Made by a program: the position numbers and the translations under genes
The notes under the pieces: generated by a model
Told to the model about the DNA's origin: nothing
The model's database searches: none
What the model saw: only the letters and a program-made list of their open reading frames with translations
Assembly (NCBI GenBank): GCA_937973685.1
Contig: CALJKJ010000047.1
Span: forward strand, 1 to 30,650
Direction of reading: 5' to 3'
DNA from: an uncultured Flavobacteriales bacterium
GTDB taxonomy: Bacteria > Bacteroidota > Bacteroidia > Flavobacteriales_D > Crocinitomicaceae
Length of the DNA stretch: 30,650 nucleotides
Part shown: piece after piece, positions 1-9,125 of the stretch
Layout: every line of letters begins with the position of its first letter
Position numbering within the stretch: the stretch's first letter is position 1

Positions 1-82
1 CGATGTGAAAATAGCTAAATAATAACGTAAATTAACAACTTGTGATAAATTTATACCGAATTGTCAATAATTTGAAAGTGAT

Positions 83-718
83 TTGAAACTCTTTAACGCA
101 CATACGCATCAACTGAAAAATAATGAAACGACTGTTTTTCAACTCGATATAACAGCTGAGATTCCTATTGATTCGTTTTTTTCAGTAGGGTTTCATCCTG
201 AAAAAGCTCTGAGTTGGCAAGATGACTTAAAAGTTCAACTTCTTGAATTAGCATCCCACAAACAGTGTCTAGCCATTGGAGAGATTGGATTGGACTCACG
301 TTTTGATCTCACAAATCAACAAGAAATTTATGCGGAACAATTACAAATTGCAGCATCATTGAAAAAACCGGTCATTTTGCATTGTGTCAATACTTGGTAC
401 AAATGCATGAGCTTACACAAACAAATTGCACCGGATACGTTGCTGATTTATCATGGTTTTTCAAAACCTTCACTCGTAGCTGAAGTATTGAAATACGAAC
501 AAAGTATCATCAGTATTGGTGCCGCAATCTTAACTAATTCGAAGTTGAGAAATTGTATCGATTTAATTCCAATTGATCGTTTATTGCTTGAAACGGACAA
601 TAGCCAAAGTGAATTAAATACCATTTACCATGAAATTGCACAACTCAAATCTTTACCTTTGTCTACTCTTGAAAATGAACTAACAAAAAACGCAAAACGA
701 ATTTTTAATTATGAATAA
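83..718 (+). CDS. TatD-family metal-dependent hydrolase (short form)
   Basis: A metal-dependent hydrolase of the TatD DNase superfamily, expected in the cytoplasm. All usual metal-ligand positions are visible: the N-terminal HTH motif (H7, H9), E67 in GEIGLD, H100 in ILHC, H124 in YHGFS and D172 in LLETD. At 211 residues it is clearly shorter than the roughly 255-265 residues typical of TatD, so some loops of the TIM barrel are missing. The start must be TTG at 83: the frame is closed by TAA at 68-70, no ATG or GTG lies between, and the next in-frame ATG (residue 109) would remove the metal site. Its last 8 bases overlap the start of the tcdA-like gene, which suggests a two-gene operon. The family is clear; the substrate (DNA 3' ends, D-aminoacyl-tRNA or other) is not. 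Confidence 0.85.
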   Translation: MKLFNAHTHQLKNNETTVFQLDITAEIPIDSFFSVGFHPEKALSWQDDLKVQLLELASHKQCLAIGEIGLDSRFDLTNQQEIYAEQLQIAASLKKPVILHCVNTWYKCMSLHKQIAPDTLLIYHGFSKPSLVAEVLKYEQSIISIGAAILTNSKLRNCIDLIPIDRLLLETDNSQSELNTIYHEIAQLKSLPLSTLENELTKNAKRIFNYE

Positions 719-1451
719 GTGGCTTGAACGGACCGAATTGATTCTAGGTGAAGTTGAAATGAAACGCATGCAACAAGCACATGTTTTGATTGTAGGATTG
801 GGCGGAATTGGCTCGTTTGCAGCTGAATTCATTGCGCGGTCAGGTGTGGGACAACTAACAATCATTGATGGCGATATTTTTGATATCACCAATAAAAACA
901 GACAACTTACAGCTCTTGATAGCACTATTGGCCGCAATAAAGCTGTTGTGTTAGGTGAACGTATTAAAGATATCGATCCGTCAATTCAGTTGCATATTTT
1001 AGAAGAATTTGTAATGCCAGAACGCGTTTGGGAAATTTTAAACGAATACAAACCCGATTATGTCATGGATTGTATTGATAGTTTATCACCTAAAATAGAA
1101 TGGATCGCTGCATGCAAACGATTGAAGATTAGAATCATATCACACCTTGGTGCAGGTGGAAAAACAGATCCAAGCAAAGTAAAAGTAAGTTCGCTCGTTC
1201 AAAGTCACAACTGTAAATTAGGTTTGCAAGTGAAAAAACGACTCAAAAAACGTGGAATCGGTTTCAAAAGTGTGCGTTGTGTCTTTTCCGAAGAACAACA
1301 ACAAAAAGATTCGTTAAAAATGACTGATGGTACCAATTTCAAACGTTCTTTCTATGGCACAGTAAGTTACATGCCGGCGCTTTTTGGATTAATGGGTGCA
1401 GCTGATGTTATTCGCTATTTAACTTCATTTGAGCGCAAAGAAAAAACCTAA
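711..1451 (+). CDS. tcdA: tRNA threonylcarbamoyladenosine dehydratase (ThiF/E1-like)
   Basis: An ATP-dependent E1/ThiF-superfamily enzyme that in TcdA (CsdL/YgdL) cyclises t6A37 of ANN-decoding tRNAs to ct6A. The Rossmann ATP site GLGGIGS spans residues 29-35 and is followed by the IDGD acidic motif (52-55), NKNRQ (61-65) with its adenylation arginine, and K77. The region DCIDS...HLGAGGKTDPSKV is characteristic of TcdA rather than of ThiF or MoeB, and there are no CxxC zinc pairs as in MoeB/ThiF. Length 246 is normal for the family (about 250-270). The ATG lies inside the end of the TatD gene, so translation is probably coupled. Its usual partners, a cysteine desulfurase and sulfur acceptor, are not adjacent. 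Confidence 0.87.
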   Translation: MNKWLERTELILGEVEMKRMQQAHVLIVGLGGIGSFAAEFIARSGVGQLTIIDGDIFDITNKNRQLTALDSTIGRNKAVVLGERIKDIDPSIQLHILEEFVMPERVWEILNEYKPDYVMDCIDSLSPKIEWIAACKRLKIRIISHLGAGGKTDPSKVKVSSLVQSHNCKLGLQVKKRLKKRGIGFKSVRCVFSEEQQQKDSLKMTDGTNFKRSFYGTVSYMPALFGLMGAADVIRYLTSFERKEKT

Positions 1452-1495
1452 AATTCATTAAAAAGACATTATATTCGTGCACCAAGAATTTTAAA

Positions 1496-3427
1496 ATGAA
1501 AAGGAGACTTTATTATCCGATAGCTTTTTTATGTACATTTTTCATCGTTGGTTGCACGGCAGACGCAACAAACTCAGAAAAAGATGCGATTTCAGGAAAT
1601 GTAGTTGTCAACGATGCGCATTCTTACTCCAACATCAAAGCTATTCGTACAAAACATTTACATCTTGAAATAGATGTCGATTTTGAACGAAAAAAAATAT
1701 ATGGAGTTGCACGCCATCAAATGGAACGATTGAATACTACCGATACAGCTATTTTTGATATCAATGGTCCGGAAATTCAAAAAGTAACCCTTGGTCCTAA
1801 AGGAAAGGAAAAAGAAACCAACTTTATCATTGGGCCTACTAAAGAATTTATTGGTCAACCTTTGAGTGTGAAAATCGATAAAAACACAACTCAAATCAAC
1901 ATTTATTACCAAACTACTGATAATGCTGCTGCAATTGATTGGTTAAGCCCATCGTTGACAGCTGGAAAAAAACATCCTTATTTGTACACACAAGGTGAAG
2001 CTGTTCTTACTCGAACATGGATCCCAATTCAATGTACGCCTGCGAATCGCATTACATATTCTGCTGATGTAACCGTGCCTTCCGATTTAATGGCAGTCAT
2101 GAGTGCAAAAAATCCAACGGAAAAAAGTTCGGATGGTCATTATCATTTTGAAATGAAGAAACCCATTCCGGCATACTTAATAGCTTTGGCAGTTGGTAAT
2201 TTAGCGTATAAAAAACTAGGTCCTAATTGCGGTGTGTATACCGAACCTGAAATGCTTGAAAAAGCTGCTTGGGAATTTACAGACTTACCAAAAATGATTA
2301 ATGTTGCCGAATCGTTGTACGGACCTTATCAATGGGGGCAGTATGATGTTTTGGTACTTCCCTACTCGTTTCCTTTTGGGGGAATGGAAAATCCAATGCT
2401 AACATTTGCAAATCCGACACTTATTGCAGGAGACAGAAGTGCTGTTTCTGTAATCGCACACGAATTAGCACATTCATGGTCGGGAAACTTAGTGACGAAT
2501 GCTAGTTGGAATGACTTCTGGCTGAACGAAGGATTTACTGTTTACTTCGAAAACAGAATCATGGAGGAATTGTACGGCAAAGAAATTGCTGACATTTTAG
2601 CTTTAGTGGAATTTCAAGAATTGGAAAAAGAAATTGCTCGCTTCAAAAAAGAAGGAAAAAATAACGATACACGATTGTTTTTAGACTTAACCGATCGTGA
2701 TCCTGATGATGGAATGACATCAATTGCATACACAAAAGGAGCTTTTTTCTTAAAAACGTTGGAACGCGACTTTGGTAGAAGAAAATTTGATGCTTTTTTG
2801 ACAAGTTATTTCAAGAAATTTCAATTCAAAACCATTACAACAAAAGAATTTGAAAAATACCTGTCCAACCAATTGATTGCACCAAACAATGTTCGTTTTA
2901 ATGTAAAAAAATGGCTCTATGAATCGGGGTTGCCACGAACTTGTTATGCCATTCAATCGGCTCGTTACGACAAGATAAAACAATTAGCTACTGATTTTGC
3001 GAATGGTAAAGATATTTTCAAACGCCCAAAAAAGAAACGTGGCAAAAAAAGAGAGCCTGCATTAACCCGCGATTTTTATATGCCACAAGAATGGCAATTA
3101 TTCATACGTGCTTTGCCAACAAATTTATCGGTGGAGAAAATGGCGTTATTGAATGAAAAACTTCGCTTTAACAGTTGGAAAAATGCAGAGGTTGCTACCG
3201 AATGGTTTGTGTTAAGTATAAAAACTGGATACCTTGAACCTCGTCATGAAATGGAGGAATTTCTTCTATTGGTTGGCCGACGTAAATTCTTATTACCTAT
3301 TTATGAGGCATTGGCCAATTCAAAAGAGGGAAAAGAATGGGCGACAAAGGTGTACAAAAAAGCACGTGAAAATTATCATCCTATTTCAATAGGAACTATT
3401 GATGAATTGTTGGGATATAAAGCATAA
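1496..3427 (+). CDS. M1-family metallo-aminopeptidase lipoprotein (LTA4H/ColAP-like)
   Basis: A zinc aminopeptidase of family M1 that removes N-terminal residues from peptides. The N terminus is a lipoprotein signal ending in FIVGC (Cys20), so it should be anchored in the periplasm or on the outer membrane. The exopeptidase motif GGMEN is at 295-299, the zinc site HELAH at 322-326, and the third ligand E345 sits exactly 18 residues later (HEXXH-X18-E). Y412 in AYTKG corresponds to the transition-state tyrosine. The C-terminal ~150 residues look like the helical leukotriene-A4-hydrolase-type C domain, as in bacterial cold-active aminopeptidases. At 643 residues the length fits that subgroup. 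It ends at a strong bidirectional terminator. The resemblance does not imply epoxide hydrolase activity. Confidence 0.92.
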   Translation: MKRRLYYPIAFLCTFFIVGCTADATNSEKDAISGNVVVNDAHSYSNIKAIRTKHLHLEIDVDFERKKIYGVARHQMERLNTTDTAIFDINGPEIQKVTLGPKGKEKETNFIIGPTKEFIGQPLSVKIDKNTTQINIYYQTTDNAAAIDWLSPSLTAGKKHPYLYTQGEAVLTRTWIPIQCTPANRITYSADVTVPSDLMAVMSAKNPTEKSSDGHYHFEMKKPIPAYLIALAVGNLAYKKLGPNCGVYTEPEMLEKAAWEFTDLPKMINVAESLYGPYQWGQYDVLVLPYSFPFGGMENPMLTFANPTLIAGDRSAVSVIAHELAHSWSGNLVTNASWNDFWLNEGFTVYFENRIMEELYGKEIADILALVEFQELEKEIARFKKEGKNNDTRLFLDLTDRDPDDGMTSIAYTKGAFFLKTLERDFGRRKFDAFLTSYFKKFQFKTITTKEFEKYLSNQLIAPNNVRFNVKKWLYESGLPRTCYAIQSARYDKIKQLATDFANGKDIFKRPKKKRGKKREPALTRDFYMPQEWQLFIRALPTNLSVEKMALLNEKLRFNSWKNAEVATEWFVLSIKTGYLEPRHEMEEFLLLVGRRKFLLPIYEALANSKEGKEWATKVYKKARENYHPISIGTIDELLGYKA

Positions 3428-3458
3428 AAAAAGGCGCAATAATCATTGCGCCTTTTTT
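3427..3458. terminator. Bidirectional rho-independent terminator
   Basis: Perfect hairpin: GGCGCAAT (3433-3440), loop AATC, ATTGCGCC (3445-3452), flanked by A6 on the left and T6 on the right so that a U-tract follows in either direction. It lies between the convergent aminopeptidase gene and the unknown secreted-protein gene and can serve both. Confidence 0.93.
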
Positions 3459-3473
3459 GTTTTATGAATTCAA

Positions 3474-5048
3474 TTAAAAACTCAATAATCCGAATTTCTC
3501 TTTCTTATTAAAACCAGAAATACGGAAATACATGAACATTTCATTATTGACATAATCAATTACAAAAAATTTAGGTACAGCAACCACTTTTGCTTCTTTT
3601 CTTGATAAATATAAATCTCTTACCAAATTACCATTTTCTAAATCTATTTCAACACGAGCTACACAATTATTTCTTCGAGTAGAAGTCATTGAATAAACGT
3701 ATGGAAGATTTGTTAAAAATTTCCCAGCTGTACTGTAATTTTTCTTGTGATCGTTAAAATAAAAAACATAAGCATAATCAGTAAAATATCCACCAATACT
3801 ACTTAAATAACCACCATCATTGATTGTATGTTGACGCTTAGATACTTTTTTTATCCAATCAAATGTACCGTTTTCTTGCACACGGTAAACAATGACATCG
3901 TTGTAATAATAATGGTAAGTTGTACGCGTATTTCCTTTGGAATCAGTAGTTGTAACAACAACCACATAATATTGCTCCATTGCAACAATAATTGCTCCAT
4001 CCTTAGTTGTATGAACATCTCTAAAATCATACTTAGTCAATTGAGGGGTGCCTTTCCCTTTAGCTTCTAATTTGTTAGCTCTTTTCTTAGCACGGTCTGA
4101 CCATCCTTCTGTAATAAAGTCTTTTTTAAATTCGCTGAATCCTTCGTTAATGATTGTTTTATTTCTAAAATCCATCTGGCAATAAAATGCACCTTTCGTA
4201 GCAACTCTATCTTCACCATACAAACCTGTGCACGTTAAAATTCGATTATCGTCTGAAGAAAATGTTAAATCAGTAACCGTTTTCTTTTTGAAATCAAGAT
4301 CCATTTCTTCTAGTTCATCCCCTTTAATAAAACAAATAATATATTTTTTTAGTGATGAGAAATCACGCACACGACCTTTTGAATTGGTGTTGTACACTTT
4401 GATACCAACAAATAAATCACCTGTATTAGAAATGTAACGATTAGTAATGTCTGATTCTTTAGATCCGTATGGCGATTCGTATTCACCTTCACCAATTATT
4501 TCAAATGAATCGTCGAATATTTTGTATCCATATCTATCATTTTCAGTTTTATTTCCTGGAACAGCATACTCAACAACAAAATATTTTTTATTTTTTGACT
4601 GAATAATTTTAAAATAATCACCACGTTTAAATCCTTTCGGTGATTTGTATTCAATAACTAACTTAGGATTAGTTTCTGGAATACATTTTTTGTTATATAT
4701 CTGGTAATATAACTTGTACATGCCATTTTTGCGATCTGTTATAAACACTACTACTTTGCCATCAACAACTATCATGTCATTAAATGAACCGGTGCCACCG
4801 TCAACTTTGTAGGATATTTTTTTAGTTTCTCCCTTTGAGAAATCATCGTAACGTGTTAAATAAGTAGAGCTAAATAATAATGAACCATTGTACGTTAAAG
4901 TATAAAAATCTTTTCCTTTGTCCGCAAAAATGGTTGACCCAAATCTACTTCCTTTGTATTCTGGACTCCACTCAATACGTTGGGCACTTAAAAAGTTAGC
5001 AACTACTAAAGTGAATAATAAAATGCTTTTCGATAATGTAAGTTTCAT
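3474..5048 (-). CDS. Secreted protein of unknown function (possible beta-propeller)
   Basis: I do not recognise this 524-residue protein. It begins with a good Sec signal peptide (MKLTLSKSILLFTLVV...LSAQ, cleavage near residue 22) and has no lipobox, no later transmembrane segment and no recognisable T9SS C-terminal sorting motif. The mature part is lysine- and aromatic-rich, with recurring short strands such as VVDGKVVVFITDRKNGMYKL and GAIIVAMEQYYVVVVTT that suggest an all-beta, perhaps propeller-like, fold; this is an inference from strand spacing only. It is probably periplasmic or surface-associated. It stands alone with a predicted promoter upstream (5065-5095) and shares a terminator with the convergent aminopeptidase gene. 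Confidence 0.75.
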   Translation of the reverse strand: MKLTLSKSILLFTLVVANFLSAQRIEWSPEYKGSRFGSTIFADKGKDFYTLTYNGSLLFSSTYLTRYDDFSKGETKKISYKVDGGTGSFNDMIVVDGKVVVFITDRKNGMYKLYYQIYNKKCIPETNPKLVIEYKSPKGFKRGDYFKIIQSKNKKYFVVEYAVPGNKTENDRYGYKIFDDSFEIIGEGEYESPYGSKESDITNRYISNTGDLFVGIKVYNTNSKGRVRDFSSLKKYIICFIKGDELEEMDLDFKKKTVTDLTFSSDDNRILTCTGLYGEDRVATKGAFYCQMDFRNKTIINEGFSEFKKDFITEGWSDRAKKRANKLEAKGKGTPQLTKYDFRDVHTTKDGAIIVAMEQYYVVVVTTTDSKGNTRTTYHYYYNDVIVYRVQENGTFDWIKKVSKRQHTINDGGYLSSIGGYFTDYAYVFYFNDHKKNYSTAGKFLTNLPYVYSMTSTRRNNCVARVEIDLENGNLVRDLYLSRKEAKVVAVPKFFVIDYVNNEMFMYFRISGFNKKEKFGLLSF

Positions 5049-5064
5049 AAATGTTGTTTTCTTG

Positions 5065-5095
5065 TAAAATTAGTATTTAAACGATTGAATAACAA
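5065..5095 (-). promoter_or_regulatory. Predicted Bacteroidota promoter for the 524-residue secreted protein
   Basis: Read on the - strand: TTG (5095-5093), 20-base spacer, TAATTTTA (5072-5065), which matches TAnnTTTG at all but the last base. The predicted start of transcription lies about 10-15 bases upstream of the ATG at 5048. Confidence 0.45.
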
Positions 5096-5120
5096 AAAGG
5101 TAGCTTTCAATTGAAAGAAT

Positions 5121-7751
5121 CTATTTCAAACCCGCTAATTTTTCCGTTAATATTTCAATCTTTTGAATGGCATCAGCCTCTTTTTTTCGTTCATTCGTAA
5201 TGACTTGTTCTGGCGCACCTGCTACAAATTTCTCATTACTAAGTTTACTCTGAACACTTTTCAAAAATCCTTTTGTATAGGCTAATTCTTCTTCCATTTT
5301 AGCTTTTTCGGCAACCAAATCAATGCTATCACCAAATGGAATAAAATATTCGTTTGCAGCTACTAAAAATGTGTTTGCGTTGGCTATTTTCTCATTAACA
5401 TAATCAAGTTGGGTCAAATTACCCATTTTCACAACTACCGCGTCAAAAGCTTGGTCCAATTCGTTGTTCTTCTTTACGAAAAGATCCATTTTCACCTTGT
5501 TAGCGATATTGTTCTGCTTGCGGATGTTTCGGATATTGATAATAACTTCCTCAGCAACTGCGAATTGATGTAATACTTCTTTGTTGTACGTTGCTTCTTT
5601 TGGCCATGAAGCAATAATTATGTCTTCACCTTCTTTTCGTTCACGCAATAAATGCCATAATTCTTCTGCAATAAATGGCGTAAATGGTTGTAACAAGCAC
5701 AATAATTGCTCAAAATAAACAATTGTTTGATCTAATGTAGCTTGATCAATTGGTTGTTCGTAACCTGGTTTTATCATTTCCAAATACCACGAACAGAAAT
5801 CGTCCCATACCAATTTATAAATGGCCATCAATGCTTCTGAAATTTTGAATTTATTCATTAAATCATTGATGATAGCTAATTCGTGTTGGAAACGAGCATG
5901 GAACCATTCAATTGCTTTTACAGCTGCTTTTGGTTGTTCCATTTGTTTCACTTCCCAACCCATTACCAAACGCGAAGCATTCCATATTTTGTTGGTGAAG
6001 TTTCGTCCTTGCTCACATTGACTGCTGTCAAATGGCAAATCATTTCCAGCTGGAGATGAAATCAAAATACCCAAGCGAACGCCATCAGCACCATATTTTT
6101 CAATCAATTCAATTGGGTCAGGTGAATTACCTAATGATTTAGACATTTTACGCCCCAATTTATCGCGAACAATTCCAGTATAATATACATTTTTGAAAGG
6201 CAATTCGCCCATGTATTCATATCCAGCAATAATCATTCGAGCAACCCAGAAAAACATGATTTCTGGCGCTGTTACTAAATCATTCGTTGGATAGTAATAC
6301 TTGATTTCTTCGTTATTCGGCTGTGTCAATCCATTAAAAACAGATATTGGCCATAACCAAGAAGAAAACCAGGTATCCAAAACATCTTCGTCTTGTTTTA
6401 AATCTGAAGCAGTCAAGGCATCATTTCCTGACTTCACTTTTGCAGCTGCAAGTGCTTCATCAATGGTGCGTGCTACCACAAATTCGTCCGAACCTGAGCC
6501 ATAGAAAAACGCTGGAATACGATGTCCCCACCACAATTGGCGGGAAATACACCAATCTTTTACATTTTCCATCCAGTGGCGGTACGTGTTTTTAAATTTA
6601 TCTGGGTGAAATGAAATAGTACCGTTCATTACATTGTCCAAAGCTGGTTGTGCCAGTTCTTTCATGGAAACAAACCATTGCAATGACAAACGAGGCTCAA
6701 TCACACAATCTGTACGTTCCGAAAAACCAACTTTATTTATGTGGTCTTCCACTTTCACAAGGTATCCTTTTGCATCTAGTTCCTTTGCAATTTCTTTGCG
6801 TACATCAAAACGATCATTTCCTGCATAATGCAAGCCGTTTTCATTAACAATACCGTTATCGTGAAAAATATCAATGGTTTCTAAATCGTATTTTTTGCCT
6901 AATTCGTAGTCATTCACATCGTGCGCTGGAGTCACTTTCAAACATCCTGTCCCGAATTCCATTTCTACATATTCGTCAGCAATAATTGGAATAACGCGGT
7001 TTACTATCGGAACAATCACTTGTTTTCCTTGTAAATGCTTGTAACGCTCGTCATCAGGATGCACACATATGGCAGCATCACCCAAAATAGTTTCAGGACG
7101 CGTAGTAGCAATTGTTATCCATTCATCTTCCGTTCCAGCAATTTTATAACGCACATGAAATAACTTCGAATTGACTTCTTTGTAAATTACCTCTTCATCA
7201 GAAAGTGCTGTTTGTGCTTCGGGGTCCCAATTAATCATGCGAACACCTCGGTAGATTTTTCCCTTGTTGAATAAATCAATAAAAACAGTTATAACTGATT
7301 CCGAATATTCTGGATCCATCGTAAAAGAAGTGCGTTCCCAATCACAAGACGCACCTAATTTTTTCAATTGTTGCAGGATTACACCTCCGTATTTTTCTTT
7401 CCAATCGAATGCATGTCTCAAAAATTCATCGCGCGACAAATCAGATTTCTTAATCCCTTCTTGACGTAATTTTTGTACAACTTTTGCTTCAGTAGCAATG
7501 GAAGCATGATCGGTTCCTGGAACCCAACAAGCATTTTTCCCTTCCATACGCGCTTTGCGTACCAAAACATCTTGAATAGTATTGTTCAACATGTGCCCCA
7601 TGTGCAAAACACCTGTTACATTTGGCGGAGGAATGACGACTGTAAAAGGCTCACGTTCATCTGGTTCTGAGTGAAAGTAACCTTTTGCCATCCAGTGGCT
7701 GTACCAGCGTTCTTCTGCTAAACGTGGTTCGTACGTCTTTGGAATTTCCAT
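5121..7751 (-). CDS. valS: Valyl-tRNA synthetase
   Basis: Class Ia aminoacyl-tRNA synthetase charging tRNA-Val, with an editing domain that clears Thr-tRNA-Val. From the chosen start (876 residues) it shows the HIGH motif as HMGH at 50-53 (after PPPNVTGVL), the CP1 editing region, the tryptophan-rich DVLDTWFSSWLWP stretch, KMSKS at 535-539, an anticodon-binding domain, and the C-terminal coiled-coil arm (LVAEKAKMEEEL to the end) typical of ValRS. The frame is open to 7835, but I chose ATG 7751. The upstream 28 residues (FKQLFSSAFSSISCC...) resemble nothing in the family, a -7 promoter box lies at 7777-7770 inside them, and MEIPKTYEP is the usual Bacteroidota N terminus. It appears to be a single-gene unit. 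Confidence 0.96.
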   Translation of the reverse strand: MEIPKTYEPRLAEERWYSHWMAKGYFHSEPDEREPFTVVIPPPNVTGVLHMGHMLNNTIQDVLVRKARMEGKNACWVPGTDHASIATEAKVVQKLRQEGIKKSDLSRDEFLRHAFDWKEKYGGVILQQLKKLGASCDWERTSFTMDPEYSESVITVFIDLFNKGKIYRGVRMINWDPEAQTALSDEEVIYKEVNSKLFHVRYKIAGTEDEWITIATTRPETILGDAAICVHPDDERYKHLQGKQVIVPIVNRVIPIIADEYVEMEFGTGCLKVTPAHDVNDYELGKKYDLETIDIFHDNGIVNENGLHYAGNDRFDVRKEIAKELDAKGYLVKVEDHINKVGFSERTDCVIEPRLSLQWFVSMKELAQPALDNVMNGTISFHPDKFKNTYRHWMENVKDWCISRQLWWGHRIPAFFYGSGSDEFVVARTIDEALAAAKVKSGNDALTASDLKQDEDVLDTWFSSWLWPISVFNGLTQPNNEEIKYYYPTNDLVTAPEIMFFWVARMIIAGYEYMGELPFKNVYYTGIVRDKLGRKMSKSLGNSPDPIELIEKYGADGVRLGILISSPAGNDLPFDSSQCEQGRNFTNKIWNASRLVMGWEVKQMEQPKAAVKAIEWFHARFQHELAIINDLMNKFKISEALMAIYKLVWDDFCSWYLEMIKPGYEQPIDQATLDQTIVYFEQLLCLLQPFTPFIAEELWHLLRERKEGEDIIIASWPKEATYNKEVLHQFAVAEEVIINIRNIRKQNNIANKVKMDLFVKKNNELDQAFDAVVVKMGNLTQLDYVNEKIANANTFLVAANEYFIPFGDSIDLVAEKAKMEEELAYTKGFLKSVQSKLSNEKFVAGAPEQVITNERKKEADAIQKIEILTEKLAGLK

Positions 7752-7769
7752 GTTGTAATTTTTGAGGTG

Positions 7770-7777
7770 CAAATATA
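7770..7777 (-). promoter_or_regulatory. Predicted -7 box for valS
   Basis: The - strand reads TATATTTG, a perfect match to the Bacteroidota -7 consensus TAnnTTTG, ending 18 bases before the ATG at 7751. No TTG sits at the ideal 17-20 base spacing (one lies at 11). The position supports the shorter valS start. Confidence 0.55.
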
Positions 7778-7843
7778 GGTTTTTACAGCAACTTATGGAA
7801 GAGAAAGCACTTGAAAAAAGCTGCTTGAAATTCATTCCTGTCG

Positions 7844-7873
7844 TTTGTCGTTTCGCTTGAATACTTATATTTG
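7844..7873 (+). promoter_or_regulatory. Strong predicted promoter for the DUF2459 gene
   Basis: TTTG (7844-7847), 18-base spacer, TATATTTG (7866-7873): a full match to the Bacteroidota sigma-A-type promoter. The gene starts at 7888, leaving a very short leader of roughly 5-10 bases. Confidence 0.7.
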
Positions 7874-7887
7874 TTCAAATACTCAAC

Positions 7888-8577
7888 ATGAAACAAGTCC
7901 TTAAAAAGTTGTTGCAAAGCATTGGAATTACCACTGAAATGTTTTTCGCGCTTATTGCATGCTATTTTACACTATTCTTTGTTCTAGCACCTTTTACGAT
8001 TGATAAAATCAACACGTCAGCTGCAGCACGACACGAAGTCATTATTATTCCAGAGGGAATTCACACAGATATTTTATTACCTATTCGATCAAAAACAATT
8101 GATTGGGGAAAAGAATTGTACCTAGAAAACGATTTAAAAGTAGATACATTTCAAACGCATTTGAAATTCGGATACGGCGATAAAAACTTCTTTCTACAAA
8201 CAAAAAATTGGGGTGATTTAACCGCGAAAACATTGTTTCGAACAATTTTCGGTATCAATGAAGGTGCTATTCATGTTAACCTTTGCTCGACACGAGATTT
8301 GGACACATCAAAAATCATCACCTTGCATTTAAGTGACAAGCAGTTTCACAAACTGATTCGCTTTATAAAACGCAGTATTAAATGGTCAAACGGATATCCA
8401 GAAAAAATCACGAATCATCCGTATAGTCACTATGATTTTTTCTTTAACTCAAGCAAAGATTACTCGGTAGCTTACACATGTAACTGTTGGACGAACGAAG
8501 GACTCCAATCGAGCGAGCAAAAAGCAGGATTTTGGACGCCTTTCAAAGAATTGATTTTTTCAAAATATCAGCCATAA
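7888..8577 (+). CDS. DUF2459 / TIGR02117-family membrane-anchored protein
   Basis: Matches by eye the DUF2459 (TIGR02117) family, conserved proteins of unknown function once noted near urease genes in some proteobacteria. Family hallmarks are HTDILLPI near residue 60, a KFGYGDKNFFLQTKNWGDL segment in the position of the family's GWGDxxFYL...TW..L, an AIHVNLC strand, and a C-terminal CNCWTNEGL motif whose cysteine and preceding conserved histidines could form a papain-like active site. That catalytic idea is my inference. Residues 17-37 form one hydrophobic segment (FFALIACYFTLFFVLAPF), so the bulk is probably periplasmic. At 229 residues it is near full length for the family. It is monocistronic, with its own promoter and a terminator shared with the convergent lipoprotein gene. 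Confidence 0.8.
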   Translation: MKQVLKKLLQSIGITTEMFFALIACYFTLFFVLAPFTIDKINTSAAARHEVIIIPEGIHTDILLPIRSKTIDWGKELYLENDLKVDTFQTHLKFGYGDKNFFLQTKNWGDLTAKTLFRTIFGINEGAIHVNLCSTRDLDTSKIITLHLSDKQFHKLIRFIKRSIKWSNGYPEKITNHPYSHYDFFFNSSKDYSVAYTCNCWTNEGLQSSEQKAGFWTPFKELIFSKYQP

Positions 8578-8580
8578 AAA

Positions 8581-8604
8581 AAGCGCAACTAAATAGCTGC
8601 GCTT
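8581..8604. terminator. Bidirectional hairpin terminator
   Basis: Stem AAGCGCA (8581-8587) with TGCGCTT (8598-8604), preceded by an A-run at 8576-8582 that gives a U-tract on the - strand, and followed by a weaker CAATTTTATT on the + strand. It separates the convergent DUF2459 gene and the small lipoprotein gene. Confidence 0.75.
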
Positions 8605-8631
8605 CAATTTTATTAGTTAAGCTCGTTTAAA

Positions 8632-9105
8632 TCATCGTTTAAATTCGATCGTAAACTTGCTTTTTGTGTCTTTAAAAACTAATTTATCAGCTGTCATCTC
8701 GTATTTGTAGACGATTTCATTCGTTTGATCTACAATTGTGATTTGTTTTTTCTCTGCGTCAAGCTTGTAAGCTGATTTATTTGAAGAAGGACTTTTTGGA
8801 TTATTGCTTGCTACAGTAACATTTTTTGCATCAAACTTAAATGTTGTTTTCAACATCAACTCCATGTCTTTTTTGAAATCTCTTCGGAAGGTTGCCTCCG
8901 TCATGTTCATCATTGCTAACTGCTGCCCCATTTCTTTCAACGTACGATTTATGATTTCTTCCTGTTCAGCTGGAACATCAGATATCTTCACTGATTTGTC
9001 ATCTGCAACTCGTGAGAAATGCCATTCTCCTAATATCATTTCCTTGTCTGGTTTTGAACAAGAAACGACCAACAATGCCGTAAAAGCAACTAAAAATAAT
9101 TTCAT
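8632..9105 (-). CDS. Small lipocalin-like lipoprotein
   Basis: A 157-residue lipoprotein: the signal sequence ends in VVSC with Cys16 as the lipidation site. After the cysteine, ILGEWHFSRV resembles the G-x-W entry motif of lipocalin-like barrels. A helical stretch (QEEIINRTLKEMGQQLAMMNM...) follows, then three beta strands typical of the end of such barrels (FKFDAKNVTV, SAYKLDAEKKQITIVD, YKYEMTADKLVFKD). Many Bacteroidota encode proteins of this type with no known ligand. It has its own predicted promoter and lies downstream of tex on the same strand with an 87-base gap. Confidence 0.7.
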   Translation of the reverse strand: MKLFLVAFTALLVVSCSKPDKEMILGEWHFSRVADDKSVKISDVPAEQEEIINRTLKEMGQQLAMMNMTEATFRRDFKKDMELMLKTTFKFDAKNVTVASNNPKSPSSNKSAYKLDAEKKQITIVDQTNEIVYKYEMTADKLVFKDTKSKFTIEFKR

Positions 9106-9125
9106 ATAAATTTCTTATAAAAATG

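Noticed and set aside
1..82. A gene end or RNA gene at the left edge
   Set aside because: The stretch is A/T-rich with stops in all frames, no clear promoter match and no foldable RNA that I recognise.
1496..3427. Leukotriene A4 epoxide hydrolase function for the M1 peptidase
   Set aside because: The fold resemblance and M1 motifs support an aminopeptidase. Nothing in the sequence supports epoxide hydrolase activity in a bacterium.
5104..5117. 14-base palindrome CTTTCAATTGAAAG after valS, followed by T5 on the - strand
   Set aside because: As a hairpin it has only five A/T-rich base pairs with a 4-base loop and a gap before the T-run. Palindromes of this length are expected by chance, so I do not call it a terminator.
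7752..7835. An in-frame 28-residue N-terminal extension of valyl-tRNA synthetase
   Set aside because: It has no similarity to ValRS N termini, contains the predicted -7 box at 7770-7777, and the internal ATG at 7751 gives the usual start.
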